64,000 bases of DNA from Chryseobacterium aureum (GTDB lineage: Bacteria > Bacteroidota > Bacteroidia > Flavobacteriales > Weeksellaceae), in NCBI RefSeq assembly GCF_003971235.1, contig NZ_CP034661.1, forward strand, positions 4,650,001-4,714,000, read 5' to 3'. This document shows, piece after piece, positions 18,193 to 27,401 of this stretch (its first letter is position 1; the number at the start of each line of letters is the position of its first letter). The position numbers and the translations under genes are program-made. The notes beneath the pieces are model-generated. The model worked only from the letters and a program-made list of their open reading frames with translations. It searched no databases and was not told where the DNA came from.

Positions 18193-18810
18193 TTAAAGTA
18201 ACTGAAGTTCCTTAGCAATATTTTCCTTTGCCCGAGCTTCATACTTTTCCTTAAAATATTCTGTTTTAAAAATACTTTCAAGTTCCAGAAAATGTTTAAG
18301 CACTTTTTTTCTTCCCGGTTTATAAAGGAAGTCCGGATAAATAGAATATTCTTTTCTGATATTTTGAGTGTATTTCAGATAAGTTTCAAAATCTTTGCCC
18401 AATACAGAAAGATCAGCATCCAAAAGATAATTGGTATCTTCCTGATCAGAACGCTGATGAGACTTTGTCGCAAGAATCTGTTCAGAAATTATTGAAATTA
18501 TATCCTGATTAATATGAAGCTCAGCAAGCCTTTTTTCTGCCTTTGCAGCACTCTTTTCCTCATTGGACTTGGACGTTGCATCATAAATCACATCATGATA
18601 GAATACAGAGAAAGAAACAGCCCTGAAATCTGAAATATTCATTTTCACTGCTTCAAGTTCCATAAACATATTGTCCAGATGAAGAAGATTGTGATAATGT
18701 CTTCCTCTCTCGGAATACTGGGTTTCAATTTCTTTCCACAGCCTGCTGATCAGCTGTGCATCCTCTGTAAAAGAAAAACAAAGGTTTTCAAATTGATTTT
18801 TAAGATTCAT
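18193..18810 (-). CDS. HD-superfamily metal-dependent hydrolase-like protein
   Basis: This 205-residue protein has His/Asp clusters of the predicted HD phosphohydrolase group (COG4339 type): RHYHNLLHLDNMF (about 37-49), FYHDVIYD (about 70-77) and the later LLDADLSVLG. These would bind a divalent metal. It has no membrane segment. The rhodanese gene lies 28 bp upstream on the same strand, so the two are likely one operon. The substrate is unknown; the family has been linked only loosely to nucleotide hydrolysis. Confidence 0.8.
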   Translation of the reverse strand: MNLKNQFENLCFSFTEDAQLISRLWKEIETQYSERGRHYHNLLHLDNMFMELEAVKMNISDFRAVSFSVFYHDVIYDATSKSNEEKSAAKAEKRLAELHINQDIISIISEQILATKSHQRSDQEDTNYLLDADLSVLGKDFETYLKYTQNIRKEYSIYPDFLYKPGRKKVLKHFLELESIFKTEYFKEKYEARAKENIAKELQLL

Positions 18811-18838
18811 AGAAATAGGGGGATAAAAAAAGGAACTT

Positions 18839-19138
18839 TTAAAAAGTTCCCTGATTTGCTTCCAGAACAGCCTTTAGCTCAGCCCAGCCTCCGCCGTTAT
18901 AGCCGTCCTTTAATCCCTGAGCAGTAAGATAATCCAATGCTTTTCCGCTTCTGTTTCCACTTCTGCAGAATAAGATCACCGGTTTTTCAATAGATAGAAT
19001 CTCATCCTGTCTATCTTCTACTTCACCTAGAGGAATATTCTTGGCACCATCTATATTACCGTCCATTTCAAGCTCCATAGGCTCGCGAACGTCAATTAAC
19101 TCATAGTTTCCGGATTGTATTACTTCTATTAAAGACAT
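18839..19138 (-). CDS. Rhodanese-like domain protein
   Basis: This 99-residue single-domain rhodanese starts MSLIEVIQSGNYELIDVREP and carries the active-site loop FCRSGNRSGKA (Cys about 66). It should accept or transfer sulfane sulfur in the cytoplasm. It has no signal peptide. It is the first gene of a likely two-gene operon with the HD-type protein. Confidence 0.9.
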   Translation of the reverse strand: MSLIEVIQSGNYELIDVREPMELEMDGNIDGAKNIPLGEVEDRQDEILSIEKPVILFCRSGNRSGKALDYLTAQGLKDGYNGGGWAELKAVLEANQGTF

Positions 19139-19282
19139 AGTTGTTGGGTTTAAACATTAAATAGAAAACGAAATTACGCAATTTTTTTTTGAAAAAAATC
19201 CTAATGAAAATATAATTTTTCAGAAAAGAAACCCGCTGTGGTATGAACTTCCTCCAAAATCAGAAGATTGATAAAATAATCT

Positions 19283-19290
19283 TAATTTTG
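19283..19290 (+). promoter_or_regulatory. -7 box for queG
   Basis: TAATTTTG matches TAnnTTTG and ends 12 nt before the ATG at 19303. It lies inside the longer open frame from 19243, so it argues for the 19303 start. Confidence 0.6.
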
Positions 19291-19302
19291 CATTGTGAAA
19301 TT

Positions 19303-20241
19303 ATGATTGCTGACGCTGAAAAATATTCCCAACTGATAAAATCCAAAGCAAAAAGTTTTGGGTTTCAAAACTGTGGTATTTCCAAAGCTGACTTTCTGGA
19401 AGAAGAGGCGCCCCGCCTTGAAAAATGGTTGAAGAATAATTATAACGGCGAAATGAAATACATGGAAAATCATTTCGACAAAAGGCTTGATCCGCGGCTT
19501 TTGGTAGAAGGTTCCAAATCTGTTATTTCACTTTCCTACAACTATTTTCCTGAAGAAAAAATCTCAATATTAGAGAATTATAAGATCTCAAAATATGCCT
19601 ATGCGGAAGATTATCATGAAGTCATCAAAGAAATACTCCGTGAAATGGTTGCTGAGCTGCAGGAAGAGATAGGAGAGTTCGGATTTCGTGTTTTTGTAGA
19701 TTCTGCACCGGTTTTAGAAAGAGCCTGGGCTAAAAAATCCGGTATAGGATGGGTGGGGAAAAATGCCAACCTTATTACCAAACAAAGCGGTTCTTTTTAT
19801 TTTCTGGCCGAAATTATCTGTGACCTGGAGCTCATTCCGGATCATGCCACGACGGATCATTGCGGAAGCTGCCGCAAATGTATTGATGCCTGCCCTACAG
19901 ATGCCATTGTTTCAGAAAAAATTATAGACGGAAGCCGCTGCATTTCCTATGCCACCATAGAATTGAAAGACGAAATCCCGGCTCATTTCAAAGATAAAAT
20001 GGAAGACTGGATGTTTGGTTGTGATATCTGCCAGGATGTATGCCCTTGGAACAGGTTCTCAGCTCCCAACAAACAGAGCCGTTTTCAGCCTAATGAAGCT
20101 TTGAAAAACTTCAAAAAAGGAGAATGGAAAGAACTTACCCAGGAAATTTTTTCGGAAATTTTCAGAAAATCACCCGTGAAAAGAACCAAATTTGCAGGAC
20201 TCAAAAGAAATATTGAGTTTTTGCAGCAGTCTTCTGACTGA
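19303..20241 (+). CDS. queG: Epoxyqueuosine reductase QueG
   Basis: QueG reduces epoxyqueuosine to queuosine in tRNA using cobalamin and iron-sulfur clusters. The 312-residue product starts at ATG 19303. It has the catalytic region RVFVDSAPVLERAWAKKSGIGWVGKNANLI with the conserved Asp, and two 4Fe-4S motifs: CGSCRKCIDACPTDA and the second set with CISY and GCDICQDVCPWN. An ATG-less extension upstream to 19243 is open but lies before the promoter box. Length and motif order match the family. Confidence 0.94.
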   Translation: MIADAEKYSQLIKSKAKSFGFQNCGISKADFLEEEAPRLEKWLKNNYNGEMKYMENHFDKRLDPRLLVEGSKSVISLSYNYFPEEKISILENYKISKYAYAEDYHEVIKEILREMVAELQEEIGEFGFRVFVDSAPVLERAWAKKSGIGWVGKNANLITKQSGSFYFLAEIICDLELIPDHATTDHCGSCRKCIDACPTDAIVSEKIIDGSRCISYATIELKDEIPAHFKDKMEDWMFGCDICQDVCPWNRFSAPNKQSRFQPNEALKNFKKGEWKELTQEIFSEIFRKSPVKRTKFAGLKRNIEFLQQSSD

Positions 20242-20600
20242 TTTTTTCGCTGAACTTTTGGTGACGATTCCTCTTTTGGAATTTTTATAGTTCCAAACCA
20301 TAGCGGATAGTCGGCCATTCCTTAAATTTTTAGCTTTAAGGAGGTGAAGATTTGTATCAATAAGTTTCTTGAAAAGCCTTTCCTATAAAGAAAAAAAGAT
20401 TTTCAGGAGATTAAATCTCACAGAAAATCAACGTTTTTTTTGTATTCTTTTAGGAGCAGTTTTTACTCTTATTTTAAATCTTTTTTGGGATTTAGTATTT
20501 TTACGCATATTTGTGAATATTTCGTAACTAAATATAGCCAATTTTTCGATTAAAACAAATACTTTTACTAAAAATTAAAGATTAAATTATATTAAAAAAC
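20242..20600. other. Intergenic region without a recognised gene
   Basis: These 359 bp contain T-rich stretches and a possible promoter near 20497 (TATTTTTACGC, a near-match to TAnnTTTG). Short dyads such as AGATTAAATCT occur but without a clear T-run terminator. I see no coding sequence. Confidence 0.4.
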
Positions 20601-21284
20601 ATGACTGTGAAAACTGTATTAATGTATCTCCTGAAACTAATAGGAATTATTCTGGGAATCGTAATTATTTACGTCATCCTTGGGCTACTGATTCCTTATA
20701 TTCCTGTTTCGGCTAAAGACGATGGTCAGAAAAAAGAAATTCCTATCTATATTTATACCAATGGAGTACATACCGATATCGTAATGCCGGTGAAAAATGA
20801 CCTTCAGGACTGGAGTCAGAAAATTCCTTTCACCAATACAAAATCAAAAAATACAGATTACCGGTACATCGGAATAGGATGGGGAGATAAAGGATTCTAC
20901 TTGGATACGCCTACCTGGGCAGACCTGAAGTTTTCAACAGCTGTGAAGGCTGCATTTTGGTTAAGCGACTCTGCGATGCACTGTACTTATTATAATACGA
21001 TGAAAGAAGGCGATGACTGTAAAATGATCATGATCAGCAGAAATCAATATCAGAACCTGGTAAAGTATGTAGAAGATAAATTTGACAGAGATCAGAATGG
21101 TAACTTTATATTGATTCCTACCAATGCGGTGTACGGCGATAATGATGCTTTTTATGATGCAAAGGGCACTTACAGCTTTCTTTATACCTGCAACACATGG
21201 TCCAATAATGCTTTAAAAGCTGCTGGACAGAAAGCTGCACTTTGGACACCTTCAGATTTCGGAATTTTTCAGCATTATCAATAA
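20601..21284 (+). CDS. DUF2459 (TIGR02117) family protein, membrane-anchored
   Basis: This 227-residue protein has one N-terminal transmembrane segment (about 5-30) and a periplasmic domain with YIYTNGVHTDIVMPV, YIGIGWGDKGFYLDTPTW and YSFLYTCNTWSNNALKAAG. The His/Cys pattern is that of the DUF2459/TIGR02117 family, which is thought to have a papain-like or NlpC-like arrangement. The function is unknown. It is followed after 3 bp by an L,D-transpeptidase-like gene, so a role at the cell envelope is plausible. Confidence 0.82.
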   Translation: MTVKTVLMYLLKLIGIILGIVIIYVILGLLIPYIPVSAKDDGQKKEIPIYIYTNGVHTDIVMPVKNDLQDWSQKIPFTNTKSKNTDYRYIGIGWGDKGFYLDTPTWADLKFSTAVKAAFWLSDSAMHCTYYNTMKEGDDCKMIMISRNQYQNLVKYVEDKFDRDQNGNFILIPTNAVYGDNDAFYDAKGTYSFLYTCNTWSNNALKAAGQKAALWTPSDFGIFQHYQ

Positions 21285-21287
21285 TAT

Positions 21288-21935
21288 ATGAAGAAGATTT
21301 GCCTGTTGTTCATCATCTTTTGGATGTGTTCATGTTCTCAGGAAAGGAAAAACAATACAATAAGAGCAGCAGAACTTCCTGTGCCAGCAGAAAAGAAACC
21401 TGAAGCCGATCTCTCTAAACTTAAAATTAAAGCAGAGGAGGCATTGAACTTCTGTTCCTCAAAGAACCTTAACAAAGATTTCTGTATTCTGATTGATATG
21501 AGTCTTCATTCAGGCGTTAACCGTTTTTTTATTTGGGATTTTAAAAATAATAAGGTTTCAAAAAAATACCTGGTAGGGCATGGCTGCGGTTCCAATGCCT
21601 GGAGTAAAGATGATTCTAAAGCAAACCCGGGATTCAGTAATGAAGACGGAAGTCATCTCTCTTCATTAGGAAAATATAAATTGGAAGGAAGAGGGTACAG
21701 TGATTGGGGAATTAATATAAAATACCTGATGCACGGCCTTGAAGACACCAACAGCAATGCGTTGAAAAGATTTATTGTCTTTCATTCCTGGAACATGATG
21801 AGTGATTCCGAAGTTTTCCCGAACGGATCTCCCGAAGGATGGGGCTGCCCCACCGTTTCCAACAATGCAATGAAGGAAATAGATCCGATGATTCAGAAAT
21901 CTGGAAAACCTGTACTGATGTGGATTTTTAATTAA
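21288..21935 (+). CDS. Murein L,D-transpeptidase catalytic domain protein (YkuD_2 type), lipoprotein
   Basis: This 215-residue protein has a short signal sequence with Cys residues in MCSCS (about 13-17), consistent with lipidation. The catalytic domain shows FCILIDMSLHSGVNRFFIWD, a core with FIVFHSW (His about 167) and the active-site segment GSPEGWGCPTVSN (Cys about 186). This fits L,D-transpeptidase/YkuD_2 proteins that crosslink or trim peptidoglycan in the periplasm. It is in tight operon with the DUF2459 gene. The family call is good; the direct reaction is inferred. Confidence 0.83.
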   Translation: MKKICLLFIIFWMCSCSQERKNNTIRAAELPVPAEKKPEADLSKLKIKAEEALNFCSSKNLNKDFCILIDMSLHSGVNRFFIWDFKNNKVSKKYLVGHGCGSNAWSKDDSKANPGFSNEDGSHLSSLGKYKLEGRGYSDWGINIKYLMHGLEDTNSNALKRFIVFHSWNMMSDSEVFPNGSPEGWGCPTVSNNAMKEIDPMIQKSGKPVLMWIFN

Positions 21936-21945
21936 ATCTTTGTTA

Positions 21946-21953
21946 TACCTTTG
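21946..21953 (+). promoter_or_regulatory. -7 box for the SRPBCC gene
   Basis: TACCTTTG is a full match to TAnnTTTG and ends 22 nt before the ATG at 21976. It lies within the open frame that starts at 21940, so the later start is preferred. Confidence 0.55.
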
Positions 21954-21975
21954 TTTTGTAAGCATCTTCTGCCCT

Positions 21976-22428
21976 ATGAAACATACTCTTTTCCGTGAAC
22001 AACAGCTCAATTGCGATATAGAAACTGCGTGGAAATTCTTTTCCTCAGCCAATAATCTTTCAGAAATTACCCCGAAGGATATGGGTTTCGTTGTACTAAC
22101 GGAAATGGAAGATGACGAAATCTATGAAGGAATGATCATTGATTATTATGTTTCCCCATTATTCGGAATTAAAATGAAATGGCAGACGGAGATCACCCAG
22201 GTTGATTTCCGGAAAAGTTTCACCGATTTTCAGAAAAAAGGTCCCTACAGACTATGGAATCATCACCATGAATTTATTCCCAATAAAGAGGGCGTTCTGA
22301 TGAGAGATACCATACATTATGAGCTTCCCATGGGATTTTTAGGAGAAATCGCCCATCGTCTTTTCGTCAGAAAGAAACTGGAACACATCTTTGATTACCG
22401 TTTCAGAGTGTTGAGCAAATTATTCTAG
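21976..22428 (+). CDS. SRPBCC (START-like) family protein
   Basis: The product is 150 residues from ATG 21976. The START/polyketide-cyclase-like pattern is visible: HTLFREQQLNCDIETAWKFF at the N-terminus, SPLFGIKMKWQTEITQV in the middle, GPYRLWNHHHEFIP and MRDTIHYELPMGFLGEIAH, then a C-terminal helix. Such proteins bind a hydrophobic ligand in a helix-grip fold. Some are annotated as cell-division inhibitor-like, without firm evidence. The gene has its own promoter. Confidence 0.82.
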   Translation: MKHTLFREQQLNCDIETAWKFFSSANNLSEITPKDMGFVVLTEMEDDEIYEGMIIDYYVSPLFGIKMKWQTEITQVDFRKSFTDFQKKGPYRLWNHHHEFIPNKEGVLMRDTIHYELPMGFLGEIAHRLFVRKKLEHIFDYRFRVLSKLF

Positions 22429-22461
22429 CAATACAATTTTAAACATTCAATAGGAACGGAC

Positions 22462-22489
22462 CATTATCCTGAGCGTAGTCGAAGGGAGC
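22462..22489. repeat. Dispersed repeat C, copy 2
   Basis: ATTATCCTGAGCGTAGTCGA and the following AGGGAG are related to the repeat at 11604-11633. This copy is intergenic. The 340-bp gap (22429-22768) holds this repeat, a palindromic repeat and a promoter, but no gene. Confidence 0.6.
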
Positions 22490-22559
22490 CCATTATTAAT
22501 AAATCAAATTTCAATTGGTTTCAGCCAAAATCTAATGCCATTTTTCAATCAGATTTTTA

Positions 22560-22639
22560 GAATTTGGACTCCTTCGGAATGACAGAGTGTATGAATAAAC
22601 CCAGCAGCATGTTTGTTATTCCGCAGGACTCCAAATTCC
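22560..22639. repeat. Palindromic repeat B, copy 1
   Basis: The arms at 22560-22584 (GAATTTGGACTCCTTCGGAA then TGACA) and 22614-22639 are imperfect reverse complements with about 29 nt between. The arms contain the TTCGGAATGAC core shared with the cleaner copy at 58196-58261. It looks like a REP-type or MITE-type intergenic repeat. Confidence 0.65.
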
Positions 22640-22714
22640 AAATAAATAGCATTATTTCCCCATTGTTTAAGTTTTTTTAACAATTCAATGACCGGATTTT
22701 ACAGGATAAATCCC

Positions 22715-22722
22715 TATTTTTG
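22715..22722 (+). promoter_or_regulatory. -7 box upstream of the hypothetical/efflux gene group
   Basis: TATTTTTG is a full match to TAnnTTTG and lies 47 nt before the ATG at 22769. Confidence 0.5.
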
Positions 22723-22768
22723 CACCACTATCGTTTTTTTACTGAAAAACTAAAATGTTCTGATTGAC

Positions 22769-23101
22769 ATGACAGGTCTGAGGTCGTTTTTCTTATTTTA
22801 TATCCTGCTGGTTTTTACCCTTTTCAATTCGAACTGGGCGGAAAAATCATTGCGGAATATTCCTCATGTTCCTCCGGTAACCAATATTCATGTTCTGGAT
22901 GTTTACGAAGAAGCAGATATGAATACGCATGCATTGCCTGCTGCTTCAAAAATTGTAAAACATTCTGTCAGAAAAAATGATTCTGCCATTGCAGATTTTT
23001 CAGGAATCGTAAGATGCATTCCAAAAATCTCTCTTCCGGAGATTGCGGTTTCCACTATTTGTGGCGTTAAATCCTTTCTCCATCTCCTCCAGCTGTACTA
23101 A
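22769..23101 (+). CDS. Small exported hypothetical protein upstream of the RND operon
   Basis: This 110-residue product has an N-terminal hydrophobic segment (about 5-24) that could be a signal peptide or anchor, then a short soluble part with HVPPVTNIHVLDVYEEADMN. I recognise no domain. A TAnnTTTG box precedes it and the efflux adaptor gene follows after 60 bp, so it may be the first gene of the efflux transcript. It might also be unrelated. Confidence 0.5.
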   Translation: MTGLRSFFLFYILLVFTLFNSNWAEKSLRNIPHVPPVTNIHVLDVYEEADMNTHALPAASKIVKHSVRKNDSAIADFSGIVRCIPKISLPEIAVSTICGVKSFLHLLQLY

Positions 23102-23161
23102 GTTTACGTTTTTGATAATCAATTTACTTTAACGAAAATCTTATAACTTAAACATTTAAAA

Positions 23162-24250
23162 ATGTATTGTAAAACTGTAATAATTTGCATTCTTGCAACA
23201 TTATTCGCTGTGTCATGCAGTAAAGACAAGGAGAAAAACAATAAAAAAGATAAAGAAGTTCCCGTACTGGAAATCAAAGAAAAAGACACCCTGGTGAGCA
23301 ACCAGTTTGTCACAGATATCCAGGCTAAAAAAAATGTTGAAATGCGGTCCAGAATCGGAGGTATTATACAGCATATTTATGTCAATGAGGGACAGTTTGT
23401 ACATCAGGGACAGGCTTTATTCAAAATCAATGATGCTGAATTGCAGATGGAACTGCTGAAAGCCAATGCTGCTTTAAAACAGACTGAGGCAGATGTCCGT
23501 ATTGCAGAAGTGGAGCTGAAGCAGATTGAAAGTCTGCATGCTAAGAAATTTGTGGCCAATAACGAGCTGGAAATGGTAAAGGCAAAATTGTCTTCCGCCA
23601 AAGCAAAACATGCATTTGCTGATGCAGAAAAGAGAACCGTTCTTCAGAAAATAAGCTTTACAAGAATCACAGCGCCTTTTGATGGGGTGATTGACGTGAT
23701 TCCGCATAAAGACGGAAGCCTGGTGGAAAACGGAACCCTTTTAACCACCCTTTCGCAGCTGAACGAAGTGTATGCCTATTTCTCAATTCCTGAAAACTTA
23801 TACTTTGAACTTTTAGCCCATGACAAGATCGGAAATCACCAAAAGATTGAGCTGACACTGCCCAATGGGGTCAATTATCAGTTCAACGGAGCCTTGAAAA
23901 CAGCAGACGGAGAAATCGACAGAACTACAGGTTCTATCCAATATAAAGTGCTTTTCCCAAATCCGGACCGTCTCATCAAGCATGGTACTTCAGGGAAGCT
24001 TATTATTTCCGAGCAGCAGAATAACGCGATTCTTATTCCACAGAAATCTACCTTTTCCATTCAGGATAAAACCTATGTTTTCGTGGTGGATAAACAGCAT
24101 AAAGTGAAAATGACCAACATTAAGATCGGAAATACCTTAAGAGATTCTTATATGGTAGAAAGCGGTCTTAAAAAAGGAGATTTAATCATTTATGAAGGGA
24201 CTCAGTCTTTGAAAGATGGTGATGTTATCAAAATCAAAAAGAAGTATTAA
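23162..24250 (+). CDS. RND efflux periplasmic adaptor (MFP), lipoprotein
   Basis: This 362-residue protein has a lipobox (AVSC, Cys about 19), then a Lys-rich linker. It has the membrane-fusion-protein arrangement: a first barrel/lipoyl half with SRIGGIIQHIYVNEGQFVHQGQ, a coiled-coil hairpin rich in Ala/Glu/Lys (about 95-160), the second lipoyl half ITAPFDGVIDVIPHKDGSLV, and a beta-barrel ending in GLKKGDLIIYEGTQSLKDG. It links the inner-membrane pump to the outer-membrane channel. Pump and channel genes follow directly. Confidence 0.93.
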   Translation: MYCKTVIICILATLFAVSCSKDKEKNNKKDKEVPVLEIKEKDTLVSNQFVTDIQAKKNVEMRSRIGGIIQHIYVNEGQFVHQGQALFKINDAELQMELLKANAALKQTEADVRIAEVELKQIESLHAKKFVANNELEMVKAKLSSAKAKHAFADAEKRTVLQKISFTRITAPFDGVIDVIPHKDGSLVENGTLLTTLSQLNEVYAYFSIPENLYFELLAHDKIGNHQKIELTLPNGVNYQFNGALKTADGEIDRTTGSIQYKVLFPNPDRLIKHGTSGKLIISEQQNNAILIPQKSTFSIQDKTYVFVVDKQHKVKMTNIKIGNTLRDSYMVESGLKKGDLIIYEGTQSLKDGDVIKIKKKY

Positions 24251-24278
24251 GCTTTCATAATCTTTAAATCAATCGACT

Positions 24279-27200
24279 ATGGTAGAAATGTTTATTAGAC
24301 GAAAGGTTCTTTCGTTGGTTATTTCCATATTATTTGTATTGCTGGGGATTATGGCTTTGCTTAAGATGCCCATTACCCAGTTTCCGGATATTGTACCCCC
24401 CTCAGTAACGGTAACGGCAAAATATACAGGAGCGAATGCCGAAGTGTCTGCCAATGCGGTAGCGCTGCCTCTGGAACGTGCCATCAATGGAGTGCCGGGG
24501 ATGACGTATATGTCCACGGTAACCTCCAATGACGGTCTTACGCTTATTCAGGTGTTCTTTGAAGTAGGGACAGATCCCGATGTAGCAGCGGTAAATGTTC
24601 AGAACAGGGTAACCACTATTCTGGATGAGCTTCCCGAAGAAGTGATCAGAGCCGGTGTTACTACCGAAAAAGAGGTGAACAGTATGCTGATGTATCTCAA
24701 TATCACCAGTACAGATCCGAGCCAGGATGAGCAGTTCATCTATAACTTTACAGATATTAACGTCCTTCAGGAGCTGAAGCGTATTGATGGAGTAGGGCGT
24801 GCAGAAATCATGGGTCAGAAAGAGTACTCTATGAGAGTATGGCTGGATCCCCAGAAAATGGCCGCTTACCGTATTTCAGCAGACGAAGTCATCACTTCCC
24901 TGCAAAAGCAGAATATTTCAGCAGCACCCGGAAAAGTGGGAGAAGCTTCTGGTAAAACCTCAAGCCAGCTTCAGTATGTCATCAAATATAAAGGGAAGTT
25001 TTTCGAGCCTAAACAGTATGAAGAAGTTCCCATCAGATCTGATGTGGACGGAACTATTCTGAAGCTTAAAGATATTGCTAAGGTAGAATTCGGAGCAATG
25101 AACTACGGAATGGTTTCCAAAACAGACGGAAGACCATCAGCGTCGATCATGATGAAGCAGCGTCCGGGCTCCAATGCTTCTGAGGTGATTGAAAGCGTTA
25201 AAGCAAAAATGGAAGAATTAAAAGGGACTTCATTTCCACCCGGAATGGAATATAACATGGCGTATGACGTCTCCCGTTTCCTTGATGCTTCTATCAGTGC
25301 AGTACTTACAACCCTTATTGAAGCCTTTATTCTCGTAGGAATTGTAGTATTTATTTTCCTTCAGGACTGGCGGTCTACATTGATTCCTGTACTCGCTGTA
25401 CCGGTAGCATTGGTAGGAACTTTTGCCTTCATGAATATGCTGGACTTCTCTGTGAACCTTTTAACATTGTTCGCGTTGGTTCTCGCTATCGGAATTGTGG
25501 TTGATAATGCCATTGTCGTCGTTGAAGCCGTACACGTGAAAATGGAAGAAGGAATGAATGCCATGGATGCCACCATCAGTGCTACCAAAGAAATTGCAGG
25601 CGCCGTAGTAGCAATTACCATTGTGATGTCTGCTGTTTTTATTCCGGTAGCGTTTCTGGATGGTCCGGTAGGCGTATTCTACCGTCAGTTTTCATTAACG
25701 CTCGCCATCAGTATTGTGATTTCCGGAGTGAATGCATTGACGCTTACTCCTGCGCTTTGTGCCATTATTTTAAAACCTCATGATCATCATAAGAAGAAAA
25801 CCTTTATCGACAGGGCTTTTCAGAGTTTTAATACAGGCTTTGAGCGATTAACCAATGGCTATGTAAGCATTTTATCAAAATTTGCGACAAGAACCACGGT
25901 TACTTTTGGACTGCTGTTTTTATTTGTCGGACTAACCTTTGTAACCAGCAGATTCCTGCCAACCGGATTTATTCCAATGGAAGATCAGGGAATGGTTTAC
26001 GTAAGTGTAACCACACCACAGGGTGCAACGGTAGAAAGAACTGAAAAAGTACTGGATGAAGTTACGGTTATTGCCAAGAAGATTAAAGGAGTCGAAAACG
26101 TAACCACACTGGCAGGATACAGTATCGTAACAGAAATTGCAGGTTCATCTTACGGAATGGCAATGATCAACCTTAAAGACTGGAAAGAAAGAAGCATTTC
26201 AGTAAACGATCTCATTGCAGAACTTTCAGACCAAACAAAAAGCATTGCAGATGCCCAGATTGAGATCTTTGCACCACCCACAGTTCCGGGTTTCGGGAAT
26301 ACCAGTGGTTTTGAATTGCGTCTGCTGGACAGAACCGGAGGAACTATCGAAAATACAGATAAAGTCACTAAGGATTTTGTTAAAAAACTCAACGAAGCTC
26401 CGGAGTTGCAGAACAATTTTACCAGTTTTGATGCCACATTCCCGCAATACATGATCAATGTGGATTATGATATGGCTGCGAAGAAAGGTGTTTCGGTAGA
26501 TAATGCGATGTCGACCCTGCAAACCATGCTGGGATCTTACTACGCAACGAACTTTATCCGCTTCAGCCAGATGTATAAAGTAATGGTACAGGCAAGTCCG
26601 GAGCACAGAGACACACCGGAAAGTATCCTGAATTTATATTTAAAAAATGACAAAGGCGAAATGGTTCCGTTTTCCACCTTCATTACTATTGAGAGGGTGT
26701 ACGGACCCGAAGTTTTAACGAGATATAATATGTACATGTCTGCCATGATTAACGGAGAGCCGGCAGACGGTTACAGCTCAGGGGATGCTATAGCAGCGGT
26801 AGAACGTGTAGCCAAAGAAACACTGCCAAGAGGATTCGATATTGAATGGTCAGGGATGACAAGAGAGGAGATCTTATCCGGAAACCAGACCGTTTATATC
26901 TTCGCGGTCTGTCTTTTATTCGTGTATCTTTTGTTGGCAGCGCAATATGAAAGCTTCCTTCTTCCAATGCCTGTATTATTGAGTCTTCCGACAGGAATTT
27001 TCGGCTCCTATATCGCTTTGGTTATGATGGGGCTGGATAATAATATTTACGCACAGGTAGCACTCGTTATGCTGATCGGGCTTTTGGCCAAAAATGCAAT
27101 TCTGATTGTAGAATTTGCCGTAGCAAGGAATAAGCAGGGATTTGATATCATTCCGGCAGCTATTGAAGGGGCAAGACAGCGTCTGAGACCTATTCTGATG

Positions 27201-27401
27201 ACCTCTTTTGCATTTGTAGCGGGACTTATCCCATTGTGTATTGCATCAGGAGCCGGAGCGGTCGGTAACCGTTCCATTGGTACAGCAGCAGCGGGAGGAA
27301 TGCTGATAGGCACCGTTTTCGGACTGGTGGTAATTCCTGGGCTGTACATATTCTTTGCAAAACTTGAAAATAAGAAGAAAGATGAAAAGATTAAATCATA
27401 A
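24279..27401 (+). CDS. RND efflux transporter, HAE1 family (AcrB-like)
   Basis: This 1040-residue protein has the AcrB-type layout: twelve membrane helices with two large periplasmic loops. N-terminal FIRRKVLSLVISILFVLLG and the porter-domain segments are typical. In TM4 the proton-relay motif reads IVVDNAIVVVE, so the second Asp of the AcrB DD pair is Asn here; the TM10 Lys is present in LLAKNAILIVEFA. Adaptor upstream and outer-membrane factor downstream form a complete tripartite pump, probably exporting drugs, bile-like compounds or dyes by proton antiport. The next gene overlaps it by 20 bp. Confidence 0.95.
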   Translation: MVEMFIRRKVLSLVISILFVLLGIMALLKMPITQFPDIVPPSVTVTAKYTGANAEVSANAVALPLERAINGVPGMTYMSTVTSNDGLTLIQVFFEVGTDPDVAAVNVQNRVTTILDELPEEVIRAGVTTEKEVNSMLMYLNITSTDPSQDEQFIYNFTDINVLQELKRIDGVGRAEIMGQKEYSMRVWLDPQKMAAYRISADEVITSLQKQNISAAPGKVGEASGKTSSQLQYVIKYKGKFFEPKQYEEVPIRSDVDGTILKLKDIAKVEFGAMNYGMVSKTDGRPSASIMMKQRPGSNASEVIESVKAKMEELKGTSFPPGMEYNMAYDVSRFLDASISAVLTTLIEAFILVGIVVFIFLQDWRSTLIPVLAVPVALVGTFAFMNMLDFSVNLLTLFALVLAIGIVVDNAIVVVEAVHVKMEEGMNAMDATISATKEIAGAVVAITIVMSAVFIPVAFLDGPVGVFYRQFSLTLAISIVISGVNALTLTPALCAIILKPHDHHKKKTFIDRAFQSFNTGFERLTNGYVSILSKFATRTTVTFGLLFLFVGLTFVTSRFLPTGFIPMEDQGMVYVSVTTPQGATVERTEKVLDEVTVIAKKIKGVENVTTLAGYSIVTEIAGSSYGMAMINLKDWKERSISVNDLIAELSDQTKSIADAQIEIFAPPTVPGFGNTSGFELRLLDRTGGTIENTDKVTKDFVKKLNEAPELQNNFTSFDATFPQYMINVDYDMAAKKGVSVDNAMSTLQTMLGSYYATNFIRFSQMYKVMVQASPEHRDTPESILNLYLKNDKGEMVPFSTFITIERVYGPEVLTRYNMYMSAMINGEPADGYSSGDAIAAVERVAKETLPRGFDIEWSGMTREEILSGNQTVYIFAVCLLFVYLLLAAQYESFLLPMPVLLSLPTGIFGSYIALVMMGLDNNIYAQVALVMLIGLLAKNAILIVEFAVARNKQGFDIIPAAIEGARQRLRPILMTSFAFVAGLIPLCIASGAGAVGNRSIGTAAAGGMLIGTVFGLVVIPGLYIFFAKLENKKKDEKIKS

